The position numbers and the translations under genes were made by a program. The notes below the pieces were generated by a model. That model ran no database searches. It was given only the letters and a program-made list of their open reading frames with translations, and was not told the origin of the DNA. Source: a virus. From it: DNA of 37,764 nucleotides. The stretch is from positions 1 through 37,764 of the IMG/VR virus record IMGVR_UViG_3300032288_004724; one strand, 5' to 3'. Positions 22,923 to 30,097 of this stretch are shown in pieces. The stretch's first letter is position 1. Every line of letters begins with the position of its first letter.

Positions 22923-23132
22923 ATGCAACTTGTACAACCAAAGATTATAACATCACCAGTTAGTGGTAATCCAGTTAGACCAACACTCAGGGAGTCTAAA
23001 GTTGGTGATAAGATTTATGTAGAAGCAGTTTGGATTGACCCAAGTAGCGGAACTTTCTTACAAAAAGGTATTGTAAAAATTCTAGATGCTGCTACAAGAG
23101 CAGATGTTACTTCTGAGTTTAGGAAAGTCTAA
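22923..23132 (+). CDS. Small hypothetical protein
   Basis: 69 residues, MQLVQPKIITSPVSGNPVRP at the start, then VGDKIYVEAVWIDPSSGTFL and GIVKILDA: a compact beta-rich small protein resembling neither neighbour. The late-type octamer 5 nt upstream suggests late expression. Function unknown. Confidence 0.55.
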   Translation: MQLVQPKIITSPVSGNPVRPTLRESKVGDKIYVEAVWIDPSSGTFLQKGIVKILDAATRADVTSEFRKV

Positions 23133-23161
23133 TTGACATTTCATAAGTTATCTGATAAGAT
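23133..23161 (+). promoter_or_regulatory. Consensus sigma70-like promoter of primase gene
   Basis: TTGACA (23133-23138), 17-nt spacer, extended -10 TGATAAGAT (hexamer 23156-23161), 6 nt to ATG 23168. The best host-type promoter in the window. Confidence 0.75.
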
Positions 23162-23167
23162 GCTTGA

Positions 23168-24196
23168 ATGATTTTGGTTCCAGAAGATTACGTGGTTTGC
23201 AAGTTTTTTCAATTTGCAGGTAGACCAAAAAAAGTAATCGGAACTAATAAGTATCAAGCATCTTGTCCACATTGTAGAGAAGGAAATTCTTGGAATAAAA
23301 AGCGACGTTTCTTTTATATTCCTGATAAAAATTTATTATATTGTCATAATTGTGGTTATTCTAAATCATCATTTAATTGGTTGGTAGATATAACTGGAAT
23401 GACTCCCAGAGAACTTATTAGAGACCTTGAAAGTAATAAGTATGACATTCTTCAATATGAAGAAAAACCAGAAGTAGTAAAGGAAGAAACGCCTTCTTTA
23501 CCACAGGATTGTATAAATCTTTTTGATACCGTTCAAACTGATTATTATAAATCGAATGCGGTAGTAAATGTAGCATTAAAATATATTTCAGATAGAAAAT
23601 TAGATATCGCTATTAATAAGCCTAAAGCATTATTTTTATCTCTAGTAGATAGAGTTCATAAAAATAGGTTGATTTTACCATTTTATGATGATGATGGCAA
23701 AATCTTATTTTATCAGTCTAGAACTATTTTGAATAGTGATAAAATGCCTAAGTACATTTCAAAACAGAATGGAGAAAAGAGTATCTTTAATTATGATAAG
23801 ATAGATGCTGATTCTGATTATGTTTTTGTATTTGAAGGTCCAATTAATTCATTCTTTATGAGGAATGGTATTGCTGTTGGAGGAATTCAAGAAAAATCTT
23901 ATACCTTGTTTAATTCTAAACAGAAAGAACAAATGGATAAGTTATCCTTCAAGAAAAGGATTTGGGTATTAGATTCTCAATGGATTGATAATGCTGCTGC
24001 TACTAAGACTAAAAAGCTATTAGAAATTAATGAGAGAGTGTTTATATGGCCGAAGAATATTGGTACTAAATTTAAAGACTTCAATGATATTATTATGAAG
24101 TCTAAGGATGGAAAAGAAATCCCTCCTGAGTATATTATTAGTAACTCTCAGGAGGGACTTAAAGGTATGGTAAGTTTGAGTGGAATTAGATGTTAA
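23168..24196 (+). CDS. 61: DNA primase (gp61-like)
   Basis: 342 residues, the same length as T4 gp61. Makes RNA primers with gp41 at the fork. N-terminal zinc-binding domain: CPHC (about 33-36) and CHNC (about 58-61). Central linker, then a Toprim-like core: GKILFYQSRTI, VFVFEGPINSFFMRNG (about 218-233) with the conserved Glu, and RIWVLDSQW (about 262-270) carrying the acidic Asp. The stop shares bases with the stop of the convergent gene (TTAA at 24193-24196). A minus-strand terminator lies inside its 3' end. Confidence 0.9.
   Translation: MILVPEDYVVCKFFQFAGRPKKVIGTNKYQASCPHCREGNSWNKKRRFFYIPDKNLLYCHNCGYSKSSFNWLVDITGMTPRELIRDLESNKYDILQYEEKPEVVKEETPSLPQDCINLFDTVQTDYYKSNAVVNVALKYISDRKLDIAINKPKALFLSLVDRVHKNRLILPFYDDDGKILFYQSRTILNSDKMPKYISKQNGEKSIFNYDKIDADSDYVFVFEGPINSFFMRNGIAVGGIQEKSYTLFNSKQKEQMDKLSFKKRIWVLDSQWIDNAAATKTKKLLEINERVFIWPKNIGTKFKDFNDIIMKSKDGKEIPPEYIISNSQEGLKGMVSLSGIRC
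24120..24157 (-). terminator. Minus-strand terminator embedded in primase gene
   Basis: Perfect 11-bp stem (24120-24130 with 24147-24157), 16-nt loop. Read on the minus strand it is followed by TTTCTTTT, matching an intrinsic terminator for the leftward gene 24627-24193. On the plus strand there is no T-run, so the primase mRNA is not terminated by it. Confidence 0.65.
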
Positions 24197-24627
24197 ACTC
24201 CCTTGAACTTTGGATCTTGTGAGGACGATAGATATCCTTTTAACATTTCGTTCAATGAAGTAACTTCCATTGATACGCGAGCAATTTTCTTATTTTCTGC
24301 GATACGAATCTTATCAAAGATAGTATCAGGAATAGCACTTCTTAATCTGGATTGCATTGATGTTGGATTGCTTGGGTCATTTAAGAATTTAGAAAACTTT
24401 TCTAATTCACTAATCCATCTTTGAAGTTCGGATACCATTTGTTGTTGCATCTTACTAGATGCTTCAATATGCTTTTGAGCACTATCGGCACCATTAATGT
24501 CAAAGTCTTCTGGAGAAGAACCATCATCTAATGTTTGTGCCATAGCTTCTCTATCCGTCATTTCTTCTGGAGTTGGTTCTTCCTTAAGAACTTTTAAGAA
24601 AGTTCGTTCATAGGCATTAATACTCAT
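24193..24627 (-). CDS. Hypothetical virion-type protein
   Basis: 144 residues beginning MSINAYERTFLKVLKEEPTP, like the short leader-type openings of other leftward genes here (possible L-K-E cleavage site). An acidic stretch (about 16-50) and a helical body (about 50-140) with QRWISELEKFSKFLNDPSNP follow. ACTAAATA 6 nt upstream of the ATG marks a late unit, and an intrinsic terminator follows within the primase gene. Function unknown; virion or prohead role inferred. Confidence 0.65.
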   Translation of the reverse strand: MSINAYERTFLKVLKEEPTPEEMTDREAMAQTLDDGSSPEDFDINGADSAQKHIEASSKMQQQMVSELQRWISELEKFSKFLNDPSNPTSMQSRLRSAIPDTIFDKIRIAENKKIARVSMEVTSLNEMLKGYLSSSQDPKFKGV

Positions 24628-24633
24628 ATATTT

Positions 24634-24641
24634 TATTTAGT
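24634..24641 (-). promoter_or_regulatory. Late-type promoter ACTAAATA (minus)
   Basis: Ends 6 nt before ATG 24627 on the minus strand. Sits in a 38-nt divergent gap with a rightward counterpart at 24654-24661. Confidence 0.5.
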
Positions 24642-24653
24642 GCATTAAGATTA

Positions 24654-24661
24654 AATAAATA
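24654..24661 (+). promoter_or_regulatory. Late-type promoter AATAAATA (plus)
   Basis: Ends 4 nt before ATG 24666. Back to back with the minus-strand element. Confidence 0.45.
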
Positions 24662-24665
24662 TATA

Positions 24666-25031
24666 ATGAAGAAAAGATTTTTGAAAGAAGACCAGCAGAT
24701 GATGAACGTCAATCGTATGGTATCTGGAGTTGGTCCAGGCTCTACTGATAACCCATTTCAACAAGCTGAAGTACCAAAATCTCCATCAGATTTAAAAACT
24801 GTTAATACTACCTTAATGCCACATGAGTTGAATTTTGTAGTAAAAGATGTAGGAGACATATATGCAGCAGTTCTTGAAGTTCGTAAGAAGTATCAAGAAT
24901 CATATAATAATCCTTCAATGAATAATACTAAGAAAGCTATTGTCGAAAAATCTTGTGAAAAAATCGATGATATTATGGATGACCTTGTTGAACTTATTTC
25001 ATTGTTAGATAACTTTGAAGAGCAATTATAA
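24666..25031 (+). CDS. Hypothetical protein, probably late
   Basis: 121 residues, MKKRFLKEDQQMMNVNRMVS at the start, a Gly/Pro-rich flexible stretch (about 20-45), then a helical second half (about 55-121: VVKDVGDIYAAVLEVRKKYQ). The opening with L-K-E/D is reminiscent of the leader-like peptides on leftward genes. Divergent from 24193-24627, which it may accompany in the same virion structure. Not recognised. Confidence 0.6.
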   Translation: MKKRFLKEDQQMMNVNRMVSGVGPGSTDNPFQQAEVPKSPSDLKTVNTTLMPHELNFVVKDVGDIYAAVLEVRKKYQESYNNPSMNNTKKAIVEKSCEKIDDIMDDLVELISLLDNFEEQL

Positions 25032-25065
25032 TTGATTTTAACATAATTCGTAGTAAATTAATTAT

Positions 25066-25497
25066 ATGGCTACGAAAGTCATTCAATCAATACTATCTTT
25101 ACTTTTAATAAGTACTAGTGTTTCATTATTATTTTCTAATAATGTACTTGGTTTTATAAAGTACTTTTTATTCACTACAATTGTTCAGATTATTTTCTAT
25201 GAGATTTATAAGAAAATAATGACAGAACGTGCTGAAAAAATCTATAATGAGAGATTGAAAGAATATTCTAAGCAAGGTTGTGAAGTTACATGTCCATGCG
25301 ATAGAGCATGTAAACATTTTATTCCTATAGAAATGAATACAGACAATTCATACGTTTGTAATGATTGTGATAGAAAAGTTGTTGTAGATGTTCAAGTGAA
25401 AAGTTTTTTATCAACAGATCCGCTGAATTTGGAAAAAGAAGACGAAAAATTCGCGGAAATATACTCAAAAATAATCAACAAAATTAGGCAAAGTTAA
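25066..25497 (+). CDS. Membrane protein with Cys-rich zinc-ribbon-like domain
   Basis: 143 residues. Two hydrophobic helices at about 6-26 (SILSLLLISTSVSLLF) and 29-47 (LGFIKYFLFTTIVQIIFYEI) would form a membrane hairpin. A basic helix follows, then a cysteine cluster CEVTCPCDRACKHF (about 72-85) and YVCNDCDRK (about 97-105), which could bind one or two zinc ions. The soluble zinc domain would be on the cytoplasmic side. Membrane attachment plus zinc binding suggests a scaffold or host-takeover factor, but no family function is known. Adjacent to two small unknown genes, with 2 nt to the next. Confidence 0.65.
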   Translation: MATKVIQSILSLLLISTSVSLLFSNNVLGFIKYFLFTTIVQIIFYEIYKKIMTERAEKIYNERLKEYSKQGCEVTCPCDRACKHFIPIEMNTDNSYVCNDCDRKVVVDVQVKSFLSTDPLNLEKEDEKFAEIYSKIINKIRQS

Positions 25498-25499
25498 TT

Positions 25500-25895
25500 A
25501 TGGAATTTCAATCTAAAGAATTAAGAGAGGCGACTGAAGTTAAATCATCATTTGTAGTAGAAGAAAAAATAGATTATACTATTGATATTGATTCTGCAAT
25601 AGAAAAAATGATTTTATCCAAAGATAAAACATTATTAGTATCATATCATTATGGAAAAATGAATTGTACTAAAAATACTACATCTACAGATGTAATTAAA
25701 AATGTTATCAAGATTTTAAAGAGCAGAATAATTGATACAACTAACGAGCAAAATACGATAAAAAAATTGACTATCAAGAAAATATTTGATAGTATTATCG
25801 CCAACATAGAAGCACTAGAATTACTAGGATGCGAGTCAAAAGCATCTGACCTTGCAGTAAGTATTTTAGGGTTTCTTGTTAAAAGCGATTTATGA
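25500..25895 (+). CDS. Hypothetical protein
   Basis: 131 residues: an acidic beta-like start (SSFVVEEKIDYTIDIDSAIE), then a helical body (DVIKNVIKILKSRII, IFDSIIANIEALELLGCESK). Two nt after the membrane-protein gene and overlapping the next by ATGA. Not recognised. Confidence 0.55.
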   Translation: MEFQSKELREATEVKSSFVVEEKIDYTIDIDSAIEKMILSKDKTLLVSYHYGKMNCTKNTTSTDVIKNVIKILKSRIIDTTNEQNTIKKLTIKKIFDSIIANIEALELLGCESKASDLAVSILGFLVKSDL

Positions 25896-26155
25896 ACATA
25901 AACATTCAACTTAAAAACAAAAAGCAAATGAATATGACCATCGAAGAATTTTGTCGATGGGGATGCTTGTTAGAAGCGATTGAACATCTTAATGGTTTCG
26001 CTTTTAATAATAAAAATATTGATATCGAAAATAATAAAGAATGGATTAAACAAAAACCTTTTCTAAAGTATATTGAGGAAAGGTTTCCAGCAATGTTGTA
26101 TGATTTGAATTGCGATGTAGTTAACAATAAATTAGACAGATTCACCAATACTTAG
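25892..26155 (+). CDS. Small hypothetical protein
   Basis: 87 residues, helical, with EEFCRWGCLLEAIEHLNG (about 18-35) as its clearest element. Starts in the stop of the previous gene (ATGA overlap). Its 3' end overlaps the convergent lectin-like gene by 24 nt. Function unknown. Confidence 0.55.
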   Translation: MNINIQLKNKKQMNMTIEEFCRWGCLLEAIEHLNGFAFNNKNIDIENNKEWIKQKPFLKYIEERFPAMLYDLNCDVVNNKLDRFTNT

Positions 26156-26803
26156 TGTATTAACATAGGTTCCTTGAACACATATATCTTTGATATATAA
26201 TTTAGCTTTCCCTATACCAGTTATTGTTGGACTGGTATAACTAAAACCCAAATTTAGCATTCCATCTGTAGTGTTGAAATCTAAATTTGGGTTTAGTATT
26301 TTTATACATACAAAATCGTTTGTAGTTCTGTCCAATTTATAAATTTTTAGAGTATTTCCAGAATCTGTTAAACAGAATTTTAGTCTATTATATGTTTCAG
26401 TTTCAGTGACTGATTGAATATCAAAACTACTTAAAGAAAAGTTTGTTAATAAATTGAAGTTATCTGTAGTTGTTTTATTTCTAACTGTCATTACTTGAGA
26501 TAATACATTAGTTGTAGTATATCCAGTAGACATTAATTTTTTTCTAGAAAACTCTCCATGAGTATCTAAAGCAATACATATTACGCCACTAGTGATTCCA
26601 GATTTAGAACCATATGGTCCATAACCCAATGAAGAGTACTCTCCTCCACCAATTAGATTTCCACCCTTTTTAAATAAGAATGTTGTAAGTCCAGCTGAGG
26701 CAGATAACGGTCCAACAATAGAGTAATCAAATGACCATATAATATCCATCTTTGGATTTAAGTCTACTGTAGTAACATAAAAATTTGTACATATATCAGC
26801 CAT
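26132..26803 (-). CDS. Lectin-like beta-sandwich protein, probable virion adhesin
   Basis: 223 residues, almost all beta strand. Gly-rich segment GGNLIGGGEYSSLGYGPYG (about 47-65) is followed by SGVICIALDTHGEFS (about 71-85), a pattern of concanavalin A-like (L-type lectin/glucanase) folds, where the D-T and adjacent residues bind metal or sugar, and by GIGKAKLYIKDICVQG near the end (strand with closing motif). I infer sugar binding at the virion surface. The gene ends within the convergent small gene and starts back to back with the fibre gene at 26831. CATAAATA lies 22 nt upstream. Confidence 0.6.
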   Translation of the reverse strand: MADICTNFYVTTVDLNPKMDIIWSFDYSIVGPLSASAGLTTFLFKKGGNLIGGGEYSSLGYGPYGSKSGITSGVICIALDTHGEFSRKKLMSTGYTTTNVLSQVMTVRNKTTTDNFNLLTNFSLSSFDIQSVTETETYNRLKFCLTDSGNTLKIYKLDRTTNDFVCIKILNPNLDFNTTDGMLNLGFSYTSPTITGIGKAKLYIKDICVQGTYVNTLSIGESV

Positions 26804-26817
26804 AATGGACGTTTAAT

Positions 26818-26833
26818 TGTAAATATATTTATG
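26818..26833. promoter_or_regulatory. Overlapping divergent late-type promoters
   Basis: Plus strand TGTAAATA (26818-26825) ends 5 nt before ATG 26831. Minus strand CATAAATA (26826-26833) points to the lectin-like gene 22 nt away. The two elements abut in a 27-nt divergent gap. Confidence 0.5.
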
Positions 26834-28402
26834 GCTGGTAATGCAAGATTCCATGATAAACTACATAGCAAAAATCATCATACCCTACCAACATCGGGAT
26901 ATTATGATAGTGCTTCTGATCCTATTGCTTCTCCAGCATCACCATTTCAAGGAGATTTTCATATTAATGGGACATTAAGTGCTAGTAATGGAATTATTAT
27001 TCCATCTTCAGTGATTGTAGGAAATCTTACTGCAACAAATGCTATATTTGATGGAGTAGTTAAGATGGATTATTTATCAGGAGAATTTGATGAGGCTATA
27101 TTGAGTGATAATCCAAGTACTGTTGGAAACGGTTCTAGAACATTAACATTAGATTTCGAAAATGGTATTTATACTACTAGCGTTTTAAATATAAATTCAA
27201 ATGTATATTGTACATCTGGAATAGATGCGAAATCAATTGATGTTGATAATGGTATAGTTCAAAATAATTTTAAAGTTCAAAATGATTTATTAGTTGTTGG
27301 AAATTTAACTGCCAATCAATTGAAATTAAACTCAAATCTTATTGGAAATGGGTATTTAAATCTTAATAATTCTTCATCGAATACAACAATTAGTGCTAAT
27401 CAAGCATCTGGAACTAATCCATTAATCACAATGCATTATGGTAATGTTCAAAAATTTAAAGTGAATTATGATGGAAGTGTTGAATCATCTGGAGATGTTA
27501 TTGGAAATAATATTACATTATTACAAACTACATCTTCATTATGGAACGATTCAAGAAGTTCATTGCAATCAAATTCTGCTATTTGGAATAGAGCATATTC
27601 AACAATAAACAATTTATCATCAAATTGGAATACGACATACAATACAGTATCTTCAATTTCATCAAATTGGTCAGAAGTTTATACATCATATCAAACAAAT
27701 TCGGGAAGTTGGGTAAATGCTAGAACTACATTGGCTTCAAATTCTGGAAAATGGGAATCATCATATAATACATTAACAGCAACTTCAGCAAATTGGAATT
27801 TAGCATATGCATGGTATAATAATGATTATACTACAATAAACAATGTTGTTACATCTGTAAATGCTTATCAAAATAATTGGAATGCATCATATACAACACT
27901 AACTTCTACATCTGGAAATTGGTCTGGAGTTTACACATCATATCAAACTAATTCTGGAAATTGGGTGGAAGCTAGAACTACTTTGTCAGCAAATTCTGCA
28001 AATTGGAATGAAACTAGAACAACAGTTCAAACAACATCTTCTGATTGGTTAAGTGGTAATAATACATTAACACATTCTTCATCTGTAATAAAAACTCAGA
28101 TATTATCTACTGCACAATCTTTCTATGTGCCTGTAACATCAGTTGTATTATCTGCTGCTAATGTAAATCTATCTGCTAATAGCCCAACATACATTAGTGT
28201 TACAAATGCTACAGGAGCAGAACAATTTAATCTTCCAACTGGTTTAAATTCAGTTCATAATGGATTAACTTTTGTTATTAAAAATAATACTATAACAAAT
28301 AATCATTTCCATGTTTATTATAATGGAAGCGCATTACAACAAATTGACCAGTATCAAAGATATTCATTTATTTGGAATTCAACAACATGGTTAGTATTCT
28401 AA
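26831..28402 (+). CDS. Phage fibre-like protein with 14-residue Trp repeats
   Basis: 523 residues. The N-terminus (ARFHDKLHSKNHHTLPTSGY and DPIASPASPFQGDF) resembles virion-attachment modules I recall from large phages. The middle (about 60-225) contains repetitive NGTLSAS-like and beta-rich segments. Residues about 238-406 hold twelve 14-residue intervals, each anchored by Trp (for example W-n-x-x-Y-x-T). The C-terminal domain (about 425-523: LSAANVNLSANSPTYISVTN through FIWNSTTWLVF) looks like a tip or chaperone-type domain, unassigned. I infer a trimeric fibre or decoration protein. Late-type promoter 5 nt before the ATG. Confidence 0.8.
   Translation: MAGNARFHDKLHSKNHHTLPTSGYYDSASDPIASPASPFQGDFHINGTLSASNGIIIPSSVIVGNLTATNAIFDGVVKMDYLSGEFDEAILSDNPSTVGNGSRTLTLDFENGIYTTSVLNINSNVYCTSGIDAKSIDVDNGIVQNNFKVQNDLLVVGNLTANQLKLNSNLIGNGYLNLNNSSSNTTISANQASGTNPLITMHYGNVQKFKVNYDGSVESSGDVIGNNITLLQTTSSLWNDSRSSLQSNSAIWNRAYSTINNLSSNWNTTYNTVSSISSNWSEVYTSYQTNSGSWVNARTTLASNSGKWESSYNTLTATSANWNLAYAWYNNDYTTINNVVTSVNAYQNNWNASYTTLTSTSGNWSGVYTSYQTNSGNWVEARTTLSANSANWNETRTTVQTTSSDWLSGNNTLTHSSSVIKTQILSTAQSFYVPVTSVVLSAANVNLSANSPTYISVTNATGAEQFNLPTGLNSVHNGLTFVIKNNTITNNHFHVYYNGSALQQIDQYQRYSFIWNSTTWLVF
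27542..28048 (+). repeat. Tandem 42-nt (14-codon) repeats
   Basis: Tryptophan codons at strict 42-nt steps from 27542 to 28046, with one position (in the YNNDYTTI section) replaced. The repeat units share a Tyr/Arg and Thr pattern between Trp residues. Confidence 0.9.
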
Positions 28403-28403
28403 T

Positions 28404-28715
28404 ATGTTCGTAAAAACAAAATATTTTAAGTTTAAAGTATTGGCAAATATACCATCTGCTCCAATAATTTCCAGAATGGTTATTCCTTCATTGTTTGTAA
28501 TTGGTCAACCAATTGTTGCTGAAGTTATTTGCGAAACATATGTTCCATTAACATATCAATGGTATAAAAACAATGCATCATTAGGTCCAGTTTACAATAA
28601 ACCTAAATTATCAATATCTTCATTAGCATCTACAGATGCTGGAATATATTTTTGTATTGTTAAAAATAGTAAAGGAAGAACAGTTAGGTCTACATCTTTT
28701 ACTGTTAAATTTTAG
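28404..28715 (+). CDS. Single Ig-domain virion-type protein
   Basis: 103 residues. One immunoglobulin-like domain: IVAEVICETYVPLTYQWYKN (about 36-55) with B- and C-strands, SISSLASTDAGIYFCIVKNS (about 71-90), the classic D-x-G-x-Y-x-C F-strand, and a closing G-strand. Both Ig cysteines appear to be present (C of EVIC and C of YFCI). It follows the fibre gene by 1 nt and ends with its stop overlapping the convergent gp14-like gene. Likely a decoration or adhesion protein partner of the fibre; the WYKN/DAGIY motif matches the Ig domains at 9675-10847. Confidence 0.8.
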   Translation: MFVKTKYFKFKVLANIPSAPIISRMVIPSLFVIGQPIVAEVICETYVPLTYQWYKNNASLGPVYNKPKLSISSLASTDAGIYFCIVKNSKGRTVRSTSFTVKF

Positions 28716-29641
28716 AAATCTCCAGCATCTACTACATCTATACCTTTTCTGATAAATCCATCTGGTGCTGTACCAATAGCTTCTTTGATTTCTTCTTCAA
28801 TATATTCACCTAATAATTCTTCATTATCGATGATATCAATCATACGTTGAGGTCTAGCTGGAACCGCATCTTCGACTCCAGTACTTAAGTCGTAAGTTCC
28901 ATAAACATGTGTATCATTGAAATTCATATCAATAATATTTTGTTTACTGAATTGATCTGCACTACCAACATAGAATTTTCCACCAGATTTTTCTTCCATA
29001 GGAATTGTACTTGAAAGTTTTCCATAGAAAGTATCTTCTGTCATTTGTTGATTTACTGCTTCTTGTGGTAAACCAGGTTGCCATGAGTATTCCATCCTCT
29101 TTGCCTTAATTTCCCATCCATAATGTCCCCCTAATGGATTAAGATTATTTCCACTTACATCTTGGTCTTTTCTTTGTGTAATTTCAAAAAAGTTTCCACC
29201 TCTACCATTTACTCTATCACTGCCATATTCAAATAAACACACAACATCACCACTCTTTGGTTCAAGATTTTGATTTAATGCTATATGAATGCCATCTCCT
29301 GAAAATGCACTAACGAATGATTCATATGTAAAATATCCTGTGAATTCATCATCTTGATTGAAACCAAATTGACTTAAAGATAATGATGATTCATTTAAAT
29401 TGATTATCATTTTTATCAACTTTGGACCATGAAAACCAGCAGTTGGTTGCTCTCCATAAAATGTATCTGCACTTAATGTCGTGGTCATATTAACATAGTA
29501 ATTGACCTTTTGGCCCATCAATTGAACCATTTCATCAGCAGCAGATTTAATAACTTGCATATCTGGTGCTAAACTCAATTTATCATATAGTTCAGCACAT
29601 TGACCCCCATTACCAGCACCAGAATAAAAAAAGCAAGCCAT
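28712..29641 (-). CDS. 14: gp14-like neck (head completion) protein
   Basis: 309 residues (T4 gp14: 256). gp14 joins the neck to close the filled head for tail attachment. The pattern QKVNYYVNMTTTLSADTFYG (about 49-68), SGDVVCLFEYGS (about 129-140), GGNFFEITQRKDQDVSG (about 147-163), GHYGWEIKAKRMEYSW (about 172-187) matches the neck-protein family, which has the tail-end of strand YxxxIKxKRxEYS. Synteny agrees: it lies near gp17 and gp18. Leftward gene with GATAAATA exactly 5 nt before its ATG; the stop overlaps that of the Ig-domain gene. Assignment is by motif memory, not alignment. Confidence 0.6.
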   Translation of the reverse strand: MACFFYSGAGNGGQCAELYDKLSLAPDMQVIKSAADEMVQLMGQKVNYYVNMTTTLSADTFYGEQPTAGFHGPKLIKMIINLNESSLSLSQFGFNQDDEFTGYFTYESFVSAFSGDGIHIALNQNLEPKSGDVVCLFEYGSDRVNGRGGNFFEITQRKDQDVSGNNLNPLGGHYGWEIKAKRMEYSWQPGLPQEAVNQQMTEDTFYGKLSSTIPMEEKSGGKFYVGSADQFSKQNIIDMNFNDTHVYGTYDLSTGVEDAVPARPQRMIDIIDNEELLGEYIEEEIKEAIGTAPDGFIRKGIDVVDAGDF

Positions 29642-29646
29642 ATTAT

Positions 29647-29654
29647 TATTTATC
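29647..29654 (-). promoter_or_regulatory. Late-type promoter GATAAATA
   Basis: 5 nt before ATG 29641 on the minus strand. Its outer edge touches the stop codon of the 30028-29654 gene. Confidence 0.6.
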
Positions 29655-30028
29655 TAAATTTTAGATAGACTAAAATTTGTTCCATTATTTTTTAAAACTA
29701 ATCCAGACTTTCTTAGTTTTACACTTTTACCAACTTCTGGTAAATTTACATTAGATTTTGAAGCCATTTCTTGAGCTTGTTGATTTGAAATACTACCATC
29801 AGATATTTTTTGTTTATAGTTATGGTCTCCTTGCTTATATCTATTAGCAATAATATTCATTCCTTCTTCTTTTCCATTTCTAACTTCTACTCCTCTATTT
29901 GTTAATCTTCTATCTGTTCTATGATGAGGATTTTTTGGTTCTTTTGAATTCAAAAGTTTTTTATTCCCTTTATCTGTCATAAAGGGATTTTTACCAACAC
30001 CAAAAAAATACTCTAGAAATGTTTGCAC
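29654..30028 (-). CDS. Basic hypothetical virion-type protein (GTG start)
   Basis: 124 residues from a GTG start. Opens MQTFLEYFFGVGKNPFMTDK, another leader-like start without a clear cleavage site. Basic, Asn/Lys-rich body (RTDRRLTNRGVEVRNGKEEG) of low hydrophobicity. TATAAATA ends 5 nt before the GTG, supporting this start. Late unit; virion-internal role inferred. Confidence 0.6.
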   Translation of the reverse strand: MQTFLEYFFGVGKNPFMTDKGNKKLLNSKEPKNPHHRTDRRLTNRGVEVRNGKEEGMNIIANRYKQGDHNYKQKISDGSISNQQAQEMASKSNVNLPEVGKSVKLRKSGLVLKNNGTNFSLSKI

Positions 30029-30033
30029 AATAT

Positions 30034-30041
30034 TATTTATA
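30034..30041 (-). promoter_or_regulatory. Late-type promoter TATAAATA (terminator-promoter junction)
   Basis: Exact consensus, 5 nt before GTG 30028 on the minus strand. The T-run of the preceding hairpin reads directly into it. Confidence 0.65.
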
Positions 30042-30043
30042 AA

Positions 30044-30074
30044 AAAAGGGATGTCTTTTTAGGACATCCCTTTT
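30044..30074 (-). terminator. Intrinsic terminator of the leftward gene 30718-30098
   Basis: 12-bp stem (30044-30055 with 30063-30074), 7-nt loop, then a T-run on the minus strand that merges with the next late promoter. Confidence 0.8.
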
Positions 30075-30097
30075 AAGCATGAATATATGAACTACTT

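Noticed and set aside
27542-28048. CRISPR-like array reading of the 42-nt repeats
   Set aside because: The repeats are coding, in frame and diverged in the pattern of protein repeats, with no unique spacers.
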